DNA from: Halonatronomonas betaini
Lineage (GTDB): Bacteria; Bacillota; Halanaerobiia; Halanaerobiales; Halarsenatibacteraceae
DNA: 64,000 nt
Direction of reading: 5' to 3'
NCBI RefSeq assembly: GCF_015666175.1
Contig: NZ_JADPIE010000007.1
Span: 1-64,000, forward strand
The translations under genes and the position numbers were made by a program. Every line of letters starts with the position of its first letter. Within the stretch, counting starts at the first letter, position 1. Shown here piece by piece: positions 55,804 to 64,000 of this stretch. The notes beneath the pieces were generated by a model that had not been told where the DNA came from, did no database searches, and saw only the letters and a list, made by a program, of their open reading frames with translations.

Positions 55804-56640
55804 ATGCAAGAAAATAATACATATGACGAGTACGAAATCGACTTAAGAGAGTATATCATGCTCCTCTGGAATAAAAAATGGTTGATTATTGGCCTGGTCA
55901 TAATTGCAATGGTAGCTGCCTGGGCAGTCAGTTCATTTATTATGGATGAAACCTATGAAACAGAGGCAACACTAAGAATGACAGATGTCTCAGGTCCTTT
56001 TAGATCTGTAGAGCAGACCAGAGAGAATTTAAGGAGTGAATCGATAGCAGGGCCAATATTATCTGAGTTTGGCTATGAACCAAGTACTTCAAGGTTCAGA
56101 AGTTTTGCCAGAAATAATATTAATTTAAACCGTATTGATGATACTAATTATATTAGATTAGAAGTTGCAGCCGGTGAAGCTGAAACTGCCTATCAGATAG
56201 CTCAAAGAATGAGCGATGCATTTATAGAAGGTTCAGATGAACAGTATGATAACTGGATGTCTCGCCGGGAGGATGAACTTGAAACTTATCGTCAGCGCCG
56301 GGAGAATTATGACCGTCAGATACAGGAGGCCGAGCAGCAGATCCAGGAGCTGGCTGAGTCAGATTTAGATGCCGCAGCCAGAAATCTAATCGATAGCAGC
56401 ATCTCACAGCGGATATCCTTATATGTTCAGGAATATGACCGCCAGCAGGAAAGAATATTTGATTTAGAAGACAGGCTGGCCGATATAGAGAGAGCTGAAG
56501 TTATCAATGCCGCCTATATGCCAACAAGCCCATCAGAACCCAGGGTCAGGCTAAATATGGCAGTAGCTGCAGTCCTGGCAGGCATGATCGGAGTCTTTGG
56601 CGTTTTCTTTATCGAATTCTTAAAAGAAGACGACCAGTAA
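55804..56640 (+). CDS. Wzz-like polysaccharide co-polymerase
   Basis: A 278-residue protein with a short cytoplasmic N-terminus (YDEYEIDLREYIMLLWNKKW), a first membrane helix (about 27-47), a Wzz-type extracytoplasmic domain with a coiled coil (about 150-230), and a second helix at 255-275 preceded by PTSPSEPRVRLNMAV. This two-helix layout is that of chain-length regulators of O-antigen or exopolysaccharide. There is no kinase domain. ATG 55804 follows GGAAGGAG. Confidence 0.85.
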   Translation: MQENNTYDEYEIDLREYIMLLWNKKWLIIGLVIIAMVAAWAVSSFIMDETYETEATLRMTDVSGPFRSVEQTRENLRSESIAGPILSEFGYEPSTSRFRSFARNNINLNRIDDTNYIRLEVAAGEAETAYQIAQRMSDAFIEGSDEQYDNWMSRREDELETYRQRRENYDRQIQEAEQQIQELAESDLDAAARNLIDSSISQRISLYVQEYDRQQERIFDLEDRLADIERAEVINAAYMPTSPSEPRVRLNMAVAAVLAGMIGVFGVFFIEFLKEDDQ

Positions 56641-56670
56641 TATTTCAATAAAATAATCATTAAATTCTTG

Positions 56671-56693
56671 CGCCGGATTTTCCGGCGTTTTTC
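56671..56693 (+). terminator. Terminator after the Wzz-like gene
   Basis: Stem CGCCGGA/TCCGGCG with loop TTT, followed by TTTTTC. Confidence 0.9.
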
Positions 56694-56808
56694 TTTTGAG
56701 GCAATATGGTTCTATTTATTGCAGGAATTTACTAAAGTATGTAGAAGTTATTAATAGAAATTATTGTATATGCAAGCAACGATTATCATATGAAGGGGTG
56801 ATGATTTA

Positions 56809-58725
56809 ATGAAAAAGATGCAGGATGTACTGCTCTCCCGTGAGCCAGGCTCAGAGATTATGATTGGTAATACGGCAATCGTGAGAGCTATGGTTGAAGC
56901 CGGGACTAGAGTGGTCTCTGCCTATCCAGGATCACCGACTCCAGAGATAGCCTCGGCTATTGGTTCAATGCCAGTTGATGAGAGACCGTTTTATTTTGAG
57001 TTCTCAACAAATGAGAAGGTAGCAACAGAACTGGCCTTTGGAGCCTCAGTTAATGGACATTTTTCAACGGTATTCTTTAAGAGTGTCGGTCTAAATGTTG
57101 CAGCAGACAGTTTTGTTCAGCTCGGATTAATGGAATTAACCGGTGGTATGGTAATCATCATTGGCGATGACCCTGGGGCCAATTCTTCTCAGAACGAGCA
57201 GGATAACCGCCATTACTCAAAATTATCATATATTCCAGTGATGGAACCGGCGACAGCCCAGGAAGCCTATGAGATGTATTTAGAGGCTGCTGAAATTTCT
57301 AGAAGAGAGAAAATGCCTGTTATTATTAGATTAACCACCCATGTCTGTCATTCTAAAGAGAAAATTAATTTTGGCAGCTGGCAGCCAGTTGAGCCAGATA
57401 ATAAACCTAGATTTTCCAGTGAGAACGGTCCTTATGTACCAATAACCAGCGAAGTCTTTCCAATGAAACGGAGGGCATTAAATAAACTGGAAAAATTCCG
57501 TGATTATGCCTGCCATTCTGATTTAAATAAAGTTATAGATAATGGCAATAAAGAGCGGGGTATAATAACGGCAGGTGTTCCTTATCTATCATTGCAGGAT
57601 GTCCTGCTAGACGCTAAAGGTGAACTTCCTGATATTTTAAAACTAGGAATAGTTCAGCCCCTGGCCAGAAAAACAGTCATAGAATTTTTAAAGAGCCATG
57701 ATGAAGTTAAAATCTTTGAAGAACTTGATAATGTTTTAGAACAGGAGATAAAAGCCCTGGCCTTTGATCAGGGTATAGATGTTAAAATCATCGGTAAAAA
57801 GGGCATCGATGACTGGATGAATGAATATACTCCAGATAAGGCCGAGGCTGTCTTAAGAAGGACCTGGCCTGATCTTTTACCTGAAAGAGAAACAATGGAG
57901 AGGAAGTCACCAATATCTCCAAGGCCAGCTCAAATGTGTCCTGGCTGTGGCCATCGCTCAGCTTTCCATCCAATCAAAAAAGTTCTTGATAAACACGATA
58001 TAACTGTGGCCGATATCGGCTGCCATACATTAGGCTTTCTGCCTCCTTATGAGATGGGCGAAGTCCTATTATCGATGGGTCATTCGACCTCAACAGGTGC
58101 CGGTTTATCTCTATTTAATGATGAAAGAAAAGTGGTGGCCTTCCTGGGTGACTCAACAATGTTCCATGCAGGCCTCCCTGGAATAGCCAATGCAGTCTTT
58201 AATGACCATAATCTAACACTCATTTTAATGGAAAATGGAACGACTGCCATGACCGGTCATCAGGATCACCCTGCTTCAGGCCGGAATTTCAATGGTTCTA
58301 CAGAGCCGATTCCAGTCCGGCAGGTTCTTGAAGGCCTGGGAGTTAAGAGTATTTATGAGATAGATACCTATGCCCAGAGCAAATTACAGCAGATGGTTGA
58401 GGATGCTGTCAATGAAGAAGGCTTTAGCGTTGTGATTGCAAAGCATCCATGTATGTTAAAAATGACAAGAGAACAGCGCCGTTCTGGAGCTTATAAGGAT
58501 AAGAAAGTCCATATAAATCAGGATGAATGTGTCCATATCCATGAATGTGTTAGTGACTTTGCCTGCCCGACATTCCAGCGAGAAGAAGATGGCACGATCT
58601 GGGTCCAGACAGATCTCTGTATAGGTGACGGTTCCTGTCTCCAGACCTGTCCAACCAGTGCTATTGAATTTGCTCCAAAGAAGAATCAGTCAGAAGCTTC
58701 GAAAGAAGGTGATAGTGATGAGTAG
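56809..58725 (+). CDS. iorA: Indolepyruvate:ferredoxin oxidoreductase, alpha subunit
   Basis: A 638-residue subunit. An N-terminal pyrimidine-binding domain (GTRVVSAYPGSPTPEIASA) precedes a TPP-binding C-terminal domain with CPGCGHRSAF and GDSTMFHAGLPGIANAV. Two ferredoxin clusters follow: CVHIHECVSDFAC and CIGDGSCLQTC. It oxidatively decarboxylates aryl-pyruvates from aromatic amino acids and reduces ferredoxin. The first ferredoxin motif is not in the classic CxxCxxC spacing. Confidence 0.93.
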   Translation: MKKMQDVLLSREPGSEIMIGNTAIVRAMVEAGTRVVSAYPGSPTPEIASAIGSMPVDERPFYFEFSTNEKVATELAFGASVNGHFSTVFFKSVGLNVAADSFVQLGLMELTGGMVIIIGDDPGANSSQNEQDNRHYSKLSYIPVMEPATAQEAYEMYLEAAEISRREKMPVIIRLTTHVCHSKEKINFGSWQPVEPDNKPRFSSENGPYVPITSEVFPMKRRALNKLEKFRDYACHSDLNKVIDNGNKERGIITAGVPYLSLQDVLLDAKGELPDILKLGIVQPLARKTVIEFLKSHDEVKIFEELDNVLEQEIKALAFDQGIDVKIIGKKGIDDWMNEYTPDKAEAVLRRTWPDLLPERETMERKSPISPRPAQMCPGCGHRSAFHPIKKVLDKHDITVADIGCHTLGFLPPYEMGEVLLSMGHSTSTGAGLSLFNDERKVVAFLGDSTMFHAGLPGIANAVFNDHNLTLILMENGTTAMTGHQDHPASGRNFNGSTEPIPVRQVLEGLGVKSIYEIDTYAQSKLQQMVEDAVNEEGFSVVIAKHPCMLKMTREQRRSGAYKDKKVHINQDECVHIHECVSDFACPTFQREEDGTIWVQTDLCIGDGSCLQTCPTSAIEFAPKKNQSEASKEGDSDE

Positions 58726-59299
58726 AGTCGATAAACTTGATCTCTATCTAATCGGTGTCGGTGGCCAGGGGATTGGACTTTTAAGTGAAGTTTTAATTAG
58801 AGCCTGTGATTATGCAGGTTATACAGTTAAAGGTGTTGATACTCATGGCTTAGCTCAGCGTGGCGGTATGGTAGTTTCTAATCTCCGTCTCGGTGATTCA
58901 GCGGCTTCTCCACTTATCAGGGAGGCTAAGGCTGATATTGTATTAGGTATGGAAAGAAATGAGGCGCTCCGGGGCATGGTTAGTCATCTGAAAATTGGTG
59001 GTGAATTGATCTATTACGATACTTCCTGGCAGACATTATCTACAAGGCTCGGCAAAGAGCCAGATACTTCTGCTGAAGATATCGCTGATGCGGCTACTGA
59101 ATATGACGCCGAGGTAACCAGGGTTTATCTGGAAGATTTAGAAGATGCCAGAATGCAGAATACAGTCTTACTGGCTAAAATGGCAAAGGAAGAAAAGATA
59201 CCTGGTGTAAAAGTAGAGCATTATAAGGATGCCATGAAAGATTTAATGAAAGGTTCAATGTTAGAAACAAATATGGAGTTATTTGATTCGCTCCAGTAA
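58718..59299 (+). CDS. iorB: Indolepyruvate:ferredoxin oxidoreductase, beta subunit
   Basis: A 193-residue gamma-type oxidoreductase domain: YLIGVGGQGIGLLSEVLIRA and THGLAQRGGMVVSNLRLG. The ATG at 58718 overlaps the iorA stop by 8 bp and follows GAAGGTGATA; the frame is open upstream within iorA. Two-subunit complex with the previous gene. Confidence 0.93.
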   Translation: MSRVDKLDLYLIGVGGQGIGLLSEVLIRACDYAGYTVKGVDTHGLAQRGGMVVSNLRLGDSAASPLIREAKADIVLGMERNEALRGMVSHLKIGGELIYYDTSWQTLSTRLGKEPDTSAEDIADAATEYDAEVTRVYLEDLEDARMQNTVLLAKMAKEEKIPGVKVEHYKDAMKDLMKGSMLETNMELFDSLQ

Positions 59300-59332
59300 T
59301 AAAAAGTATAATATCATTCATATTTAAAAGAA

Positions 59333-59360
59333 GCCTGGCTTTAATCAGCCAGGTTTATTC
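59333..59360 (+). terminator. Terminator after iorB
   Basis: Stem GCCTGGCT/AGCCAGGT-like (7 perfect pairs CCTGGCT/AGCCAGG), loop TTAATC, then TTTATTCTTT. Confidence 0.85.
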
Positions 59361-59518
59361 TTTGCGGTTATATTTCAGCTTTACAAGTGAAATGCTAGTG
59401 TAAAATAAGTTTGGGGAGAAAAAGTAAAAAGCTAAAGTTTTAATAGAAGAAAGAAATTATGATATAATAAAAATAGTTAAAGATAAATCAATAAGATTAA
59501 AAGGCAGGTGAACTTCTC

Positions 59519-60235
59519 ATGAATAAAATTATAATATCGGCTCTTATAATATTAATCATCTTTAGTTTCTCTCAATCTGTTATAAGTTCCAGCAGAGTTG
59601 AACTGGAGACAGGAGTGAACTTAGGGGAAGGAGCAGGTGAGATTGCAGATATCATAGCAGATAAACTTAATGGCCAGGCCTTTTTAATCTTATATGAAGC
59701 AATGGAGGTTTCAGAGTTTGAAAATGAAGTCGTTTCAACTATTATGTTTTTATATGAAGAAGATGATCAAATTTATTTATATAATCTCCCATTGAGAACA
59801 TTTTTAGATACTGAAGATGCTCAAAAAATAGCTAGAGAAGTTAATGGTCATCTGGATACTGATTATTTAAGGATGAATCTTGGATATTTTATTGATGTAA
59901 TAGATCTTTATGGAGGAATTGAAGTTGAAACAGCTGAGGGCATAAGATCTATGGATTCAGAAGCAGCAGATTCTTATCTTAAATCAGGTTTATACGACGA
60001 ATATCCATTAGATCATAGAGTTCGCCAGGAAAACCTTATTAATGGCGTTATACAAAGAATGTCTAATTATGATGGTAATCCTGATTTCCTTGAAAGTCTA
60101 TCAATTTTGTATAGTGGAGCCCAAAGAATTGATAGTAATTTAGGTTTTTTAGGGAAAAGCCTTTTAGGCATCAGGTTTATTAATTATGGTTTTGAAAATA
60201 TAGAGTTTTATCAGCCTGCACCAGAAAATTATTAG
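59519..60235 (+). CDS. Degenerate LytR-CpsA-Psr-like secreted protein
   Basis: A 238-residue protein with an N-terminal signal or anchor segment (KIIISALIILIIFSFSQSVI). VVSTIMFLYEEDDQIYLYNL followed by PLRTFL aligns with the LCP region SDTIMLVS...LPRDT. YFIDVIDLYGGIEVE matches the LCP FVDLIDALGGVEV motif, and HRVRQENLINGVIQRM the RQQ helix. The Asp and first Arg used for catalysis in LCP ligases appear replaced (ST for SDT, PLRT for PRDT), so enzyme activity is doubtful. AGGCAGGTG lies upstream. Confidence 0.6.
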   Translation: MNKIIISALIILIIFSFSQSVISSSRVELETGVNLGEGAGEIADIIADKLNGQAFLILYEAMEVSEFENEVVSTIMFLYEEDDQIYLYNLPLRTFLDTEDAQKIAREVNGHLDTDYLRMNLGYFIDVIDLYGGIEVETAEGIRSMDSEAADSYLKSGLYDEYPLDHRVRQENLINGVIQRMSNYDGNPDFLESLSILYSGAQRIDSNLGFLGKSLLGIRFINYGFENIEFYQPAPENY

Positions 60236-60266
60236 CTTAAATAGCAATAATTTTAAATTGAGATAA

Positions 60267-61919
60267 TTAATCCAGGTCCTCTAGGTTCAGGAGTTCTTCG
60301 AGAATTAAATTCTGATTATAATTATTTTCAGTTTGAAAATCAATTAATTGACTTTCGGCATAATAATCTCCTGGACTTAAAATGCCATTCTCAGTTACAT
60401 CAATCCAGGCCATTATTTTATAATCACCAGCGGGAATATCTTCAATGAGATAATGGTTATCTCGCAATTGAAGATCAATTCCAGACTTCTTATTAAACTG
60501 GTCACCGACTCTAGTTCCGATAAAAACCTGGATTTGATTAAGATTCTGGATTGCCCAGTATGAATTGATCAGACCATAGCCGGTCTCTTCTGCGAAATAA
60601 CGGCCTTCTATTTTCATGGCAGTTTTCTGGAGCCTCTCTTTAATTTCAGTAAAACTTAACCTGTCTTCCTGGGTCAACATTAGACCGATAACTCCTGTCA
60701 GATGTGCGGCAGCCATTGATGTTCCAGAAAGGTATTCGTAATTTCCGCCTGGGATAGTGCTGTATATTAAATGGCCTGGGGCTACAAAATCAAGATCAAC
60801 CCCATAATTTGAAGTGTTTGTTCTAAATAATCGATTATTATTTAGACGGATTGAACCGACAGATAAAACCTCAGGATAGGCTGCAGGATACAATAAAGAG
60901 TCCTGATTATTATTGCCACTAGCTGCTACCATGATGATTCCTTTTGCAGCTGCCTGTTTAATAGTATCATGTAAATATTCTCCTACCTCATTATTAATAG
61001 TCCCTCCTAAGGAGAGATTAATAATATCAACTGGCTGAGGGTTGAACGGTTTGCCTTCAACTTCAATCCCTGCAGCATATAATATTCCTGCACCAATATT
61101 CCAGAAGCTACCTCCGCCACTTGCTGACAAAACTTTTAGCGGTAAAATTTCTACATTTTCTAAGATGCCTGCAATTCCAAGATTATTTCTCTGGGCCCCA
61201 ATTATCCCTGCCACATGAGTTCCGTGCCCCTGAATGTGATCGTCATTTACATTCCGATTATTATTTACAAAATTATAAGCATAACTGGTATCAAGATTGG
61301 CTCTCAGGTCAGGATGGTTAATATCAATTCCAGTATCAAGGATTGCAACTCTAATTCTATTTGTTCTGCCAAGAGTATTCCAGGTTTGGGGCAGACGAAG
61401 TAGAGATAGATTCCACTGTCTATTATAATCAGGGTCAAAGGGAATATAAACATTGTCTGTTAAAGCAGTTGCTCTGTAGTTTGGCTCGATATATCTAATT
61501 TCTGGTATTTTGCTGGCTAAATTTATAGCCCCTGGGATAGAATAATCTGGAGCTTCAATAAGAAAGGCGTCTAAAGAAGGGTTTTCATCTATTATATTAA
61601 AATTATAATCGTTAAAGATAGCGTTAATCCTATTAACTGAAGTATCTTCTCTAAAAGCGATAATTAAATTACTAGCTTTCTGCTGATTATTATCAGATAA
61701 AGCCTGGAATGAACCGGTTGAGACTGTTGATGACATAATATACTCGGTATTATCAAGGCGGGAGGCTGGATAGTTATGCTTGATTACAAGTTCACCAGTT
61801 AAAGTATTTAAGGTAGATTCAGTAGAGTTAAAATTAATAATTGAGCAGCCTGAAGCTACTAATATAAAAATTAGCAATGTTGAGATTAATATGGCTGGTT
61901 TATAATTGGTTTTTATCAT
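60267..61919 (-). CDS. S8 subtilisin-family lipoprotein protease 4
   Basis: A 550-residue precursor, lipobox ASGC (Cys25). The start is taken at ATG 61919 behind AAGGTGG. A prodomain (NLIIAFREDTSVNRINAIFN) precedes the triad in AILDTGIDINHPDL, GHGTHVAGII and SGTSMAAAH (last residue before His is Ala, not Pro as in the others). The C-terminal beta domain has DYKIMAWIDVTENGILSPG. Convergent with the LCP-like gene, 31 bp apart. No riboswitch upstream. Confidence 0.9.
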   Translation of the reverse strand: MIKTNYKPAILISTLLIFILVASGCSIINFNSTESTLNTLTGELVIKHNYPASRLDNTEYIMSSTVSTGSFQALSDNNQQKASNLIIAFREDTSVNRINAIFNDYNFNIIDENPSLDAFLIEAPDYSIPGAINLASKIPEIRYIEPNYRATALTDNVYIPFDPDYNRQWNLSLLRLPQTWNTLGRTNRIRVAILDTGIDINHPDLRANLDTSYAYNFVNNNRNVNDDHIQGHGTHVAGIIGAQRNNLGIAGILENVEILPLKVLSASGGGSFWNIGAGILYAAGIEVEGKPFNPQPVDIINLSLGGTINNEVGEYLHDTIKQAAAKGIIMVAASGNNNQDSLLYPAAYPEVLSVGSIRLNNNRLFRTNTSNYGVDLDFVAPGHLIYSTIPGGNYEYLSGTSMAAAHLTGVIGLMLTQEDRLSFTEIKERLQKTAMKIEGRYFAEETGYGLINSYWAIQNLNQIQVFIGTRVGDQFNKKSGIDLQLRDNHYLIEDIPAGDYKIMAWIDVTENGILSPGDYYAESQLIDFQTENNYNQNLILEELLNLEDLD

Positions 61920-62081
61920 CTTAACCACCTTAATTGATTATATATAGATAATTCTCTCTTTATGAAGATAATCCTTTATATATTAACTCAGGGAAAATAA
62001 ATTTATAGCCAGTCGGTTTTTAGTTTTAATTGGATATGTTATAATTGATTAAAGATTTTTGGAAAAATAGGAGGCTTGATT

Positions 62082-63356
62082 GTGGAAGAACTTGAAAAAA
62101 GAGAAGTTATAGCTTTATTTATTGCAAATTCATTTTTGTTTTTCTTTCAGGGAATTACTAAATACATATATGTTCCGCTGGTAACACCAATAGAAAATAG
62201 TTTTGAAGTTGGTTCAACTGAGGCAGGTTTATTGATAACTCTGGTTTATTTAGGTTATGCTCTGGCCAGATTTCCTTCAGGGATACTGGCTGATATCTTT
62301 GGCTGTCCAAAGGTTATTGCCGGAACTGGAATTTTAATGTCTGGCTCATTATTACTGGTTGGGATTTCTCCGAATTTCCTGGCGATGGCAATATTCAGCT
62401 TTATAATGGGAGCATCAACCGGGTTGTATGTAACAGCAGGATATTCTTATTCTGTAATATTAGGTCAGGATAGATTTGAAACAGTTTCAACTGCATTACT
62501 GGAAACCTTTGGCGGTATTTCAGGTCTGGTAGCTCCATTGTTTGTTGTTCTTATCTGGGAAACTCTAGGACTGCCGATATCAGCATTATTTTTTATAATG
62601 GCAGCAGGGGCTTTACTGGCTTCTCTAATCTTTATCTGGCTGGCAAAAAAGAATAATCTACTGGATGCTGAAAGCAGGCAGCAGGGTGGAGCAACAGGAA
62701 AATCAGCTTCTCTGGCTGATGTCTGGCCAAAAGTTAAAGGTACAGTAGCAATACTCAAGGAGCCAGCAATCAATCGATTTATCATCTGGTCGACCTTAGT
62801 TGGAGGCTTTGGAGCTTTTGCAATTAAAGGGTTTGAATCATTTATACCAAGTTTTCTTCATAACCTTGGAGGCTATAGTTTTAGTAATGCCAATCAATTA
62901 TTTGCAATAGTTGCAATAAGTGGTTTAATTACTAAAATGGCAGTAGCCTGGGCTGCAGATAAATTTGGCAGCAAAAGGATACTATTTGTCTTTTATATCT
63001 TTAATTTTAGCTTATTCTTTTATCTGACTACAGCTCCTGGACATATTGGTGTAATAGCAACATTGATACTTTTTGGGATAACCTTTAAAAGCCATAATAC
63101 CGTGATTAATTCCTATGTGCTTAAAGTTATGCCTAAAGAATACCAGGGGACAGGATTTGGGCTATTCTCGACGTTATACACAGCTATTTATAGTGCAGGA
63201 GCAGTCTTTACCGGGTTTATTGCCGACCAGACAGGTAGCCTGGTAATTGGCATGCGGGCAGCTGTAATAGGAGTGGTTATAGCTTTTGTCTGCCTGGCTT
63301 TATTTAGGGTCTTTGTAAAAATTCAAAAGCTTAAAGCTGCTGGAGGTAGACCTTAA
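62082..63356 (+). CDS. Major facilitator superfamily transporter
   Basis: A 424-residue membrane protein with about 12 predicted helices in two halves and a cytoplasmic middle loop (SRQQGGATGKSASLADVWPK). YALARFPSGILADIFGCPKV fits the MFS loop 2-3 motif. I chose GTG 62082 after AGGAGG; a TTG two codons upstream is possible. Substrate unknown. Confidence 0.85.
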   Translation: MEELEKREVIALFIANSFLFFFQGITKYIYVPLVTPIENSFEVGSTEAGLLITLVYLGYALARFPSGILADIFGCPKVIAGTGILMSGSLLLVGISPNFLAMAIFSFIMGASTGLYVTAGYSYSVILGQDRFETVSTALLETFGGISGLVAPLFVVLIWETLGLPISALFFIMAAGALLASLIFIWLAKKNNLLDAESRQQGGATGKSASLADVWPKVKGTVAILKEPAINRFIIWSTLVGGFGAFAIKGFESFIPSFLHNLGGYSFSNANQLFAIVAISGLITKMAVAWAADKFGSKRILFVFYIFNFSLFFYLTTAPGHIGVIATLILFGITFKSHNTVINSYVLKVMPKEYQGTGFGLFSTLYTAIYSAGAVFTGFIADQTGSLVIGMRAAVIGVVIAFVCLALFRVFVKIQKLKAAGGRP

Positions 63357-63468
63357 GTTCTGGAATAAAAATTATATTGCATTTTATATTAGTAAATTTT
63401 TTTTAGTTCAAGTTCATTTTACAATTAAGTATTAATTAATAAATAAAAGTTTTATGGAGGTATATTTT

Positions 63469-64000
63469 ATGAGCTGTAGATTATGTGGAAGTCAAGAAGT
63501 TCAGCGGATAGAACCAGATGAATATTTATATTGCTCAAATTGTGGGTTTATTATGATTGAATTAAAAGAACTGCCTGAGCCAGTGGAAGAGATTGAGCGT
63601 TATGATGAGCATGATAATAGCTTTAGCAGTCCAGGTTATGTGAAGATGTTCCATGATTTTATTGAATGGGGCCTCCGGGATATTTTAGCCGGAGTGGATA
63701 CTGCCCTGGATTTTGGAGCAGGGCCAGGACCGGTTCTGGCAGAACTTTTAAGGGAACATGGCATTGATGTAAGCTTATATGACCCCTTTTATTATCATTA
63801 TCCAGAAAGACTTAACAAAAAATATGATCTGATAACTTCGACTGAAGTTTTTGAGCATTTACATGATCCTGCTAAAGAGATAGAAATTTTAGTTGATGCT
63901 TTAAAGCCAGAAGCATATCTGGCAGTTATGACTCATTTTCATCCTGGGCCTGAAAAATTTGCCGGTTGGTGGTATAAATATGATGAAACACATGTTGGTT
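63469..64000 (+). CDS. Zinc-ribbon class I methyltransferase (truncated by window end)
   Basis: The first 177 codons. An N-terminal CRLCGS...CSNCG zinc ribbon is followed by a SAM-binding motif ALDFGAGPGPVL, then EVFEHLHDPAKEIEIL, typical of UbiG-like methyltransferases. GGAGG precedes the ATG. The C-terminus lies beyond 64000. Substrate unknown. Confidence 0.8.
   Translation, partial: MSCRLCGSQEVQRIEPDEYLYCSNCGFIMIELKELPEPVEEIERYDEHDNSFSSPGYVKMFHDFIEWGLRDILAGVDTALDFGAGPGPVLAELLREHGIDVSLYDPFYYHYPERLNKKYDLITSTEVFEHLHDPAKEIEILVDALKPEAYLAVMTHFHPGPEKFAGWWYKYDETHVG

Overview
The window spans the replication-origin region of a low-GC anaerobic Firmicute whose gene content fits the Halanaerobiales. 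The taxonomy is inferred from gene content, not searched. It carries the Firmicute core dnaA-dnaN-yaaA-recF-remB-gyrB-gyrA in one direction. The other direction carries rnpA-yidD-yidC-jag-mnmE-mnmG-rsmG-noc-parA-parB. A DnaA-box cluster lies between them, with a second group of boxes between dnaA and dnaN. An LptD/OstA-type outer-membrane barrel protein, lipobox proteins and a LolD/FtsX-type ABC system point to a diderm (two-membrane) cell. Acidic linkers fit a halophile.

Layout. 1-210: probable rRNA-operon leader and promoter, running off the left edge. 216-8975 (-): gyrA to dnaA. 8976-9449: origin. 9450-18145 (+): rnpA to parB, then two parS sites, a TrkA-type K+ channel regulator, and a glycine riboswitch followed by gcvT-gcvH-gcvPA-gcvPB. 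An exact Noc-type site lies inside gcvPB. 23656-28142 (+): TPR protein, DUF951, ychF, rpsF-ssb-rpsR, DUF2232, rplI. 28360-29710: two consecutive peroxiredoxins whose peroxidatic residue is encoded by in-frame UGA (selenocysteine), each behind a Fur-family operator. 29848-34200: azlCD and an ABC exporter. 34432-36450: a SARP/BTAD regulator with a degenerate GGDEF-like tail, an 11-bp repeat array, a small unknown protein and a decayed secreted-protein gene. 36500-41582 (-): two S8 lipoprotein proteases preceded by three c-di-GMP-I-type riboswitches, two of them in a tandem duplication. 41839-44511 (-): small ORF, dnaB, DnaD-like loader. 44747-48013 (+): purA, purD, toxin-antitoxin. Then cysK (-), nagR-nagB-lptD (+), a third S8 protease (-), a Wzz-like protein, iorAB, an LCP-like protein, a fourth S8 protease (-), an MFS transporter and a truncated methyltransferase.

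How parts fit together. Noc and ParB are adjacent paralogues, and both cognate site types are visible (two parS sites, one Noc site). Glycine is sensed by the riboswitch that precedes the glycine cleavage genes. Oxidative or metal stress probably controls both selenoperoxiredoxins. The most unusual part is 34-42 kb. There, extracellular proteases sit behind c-di-GMP-I-like aptamers with terminators, next to a regulator with a GGDEF-like remnant and an array of 11-bp direct repeats of the kind SARP proteins bind. I infer a surface-protease module under second-messenger control. The protease and riboswitch parts are read from sequence; the regulatory link to the SARP protein is inference.
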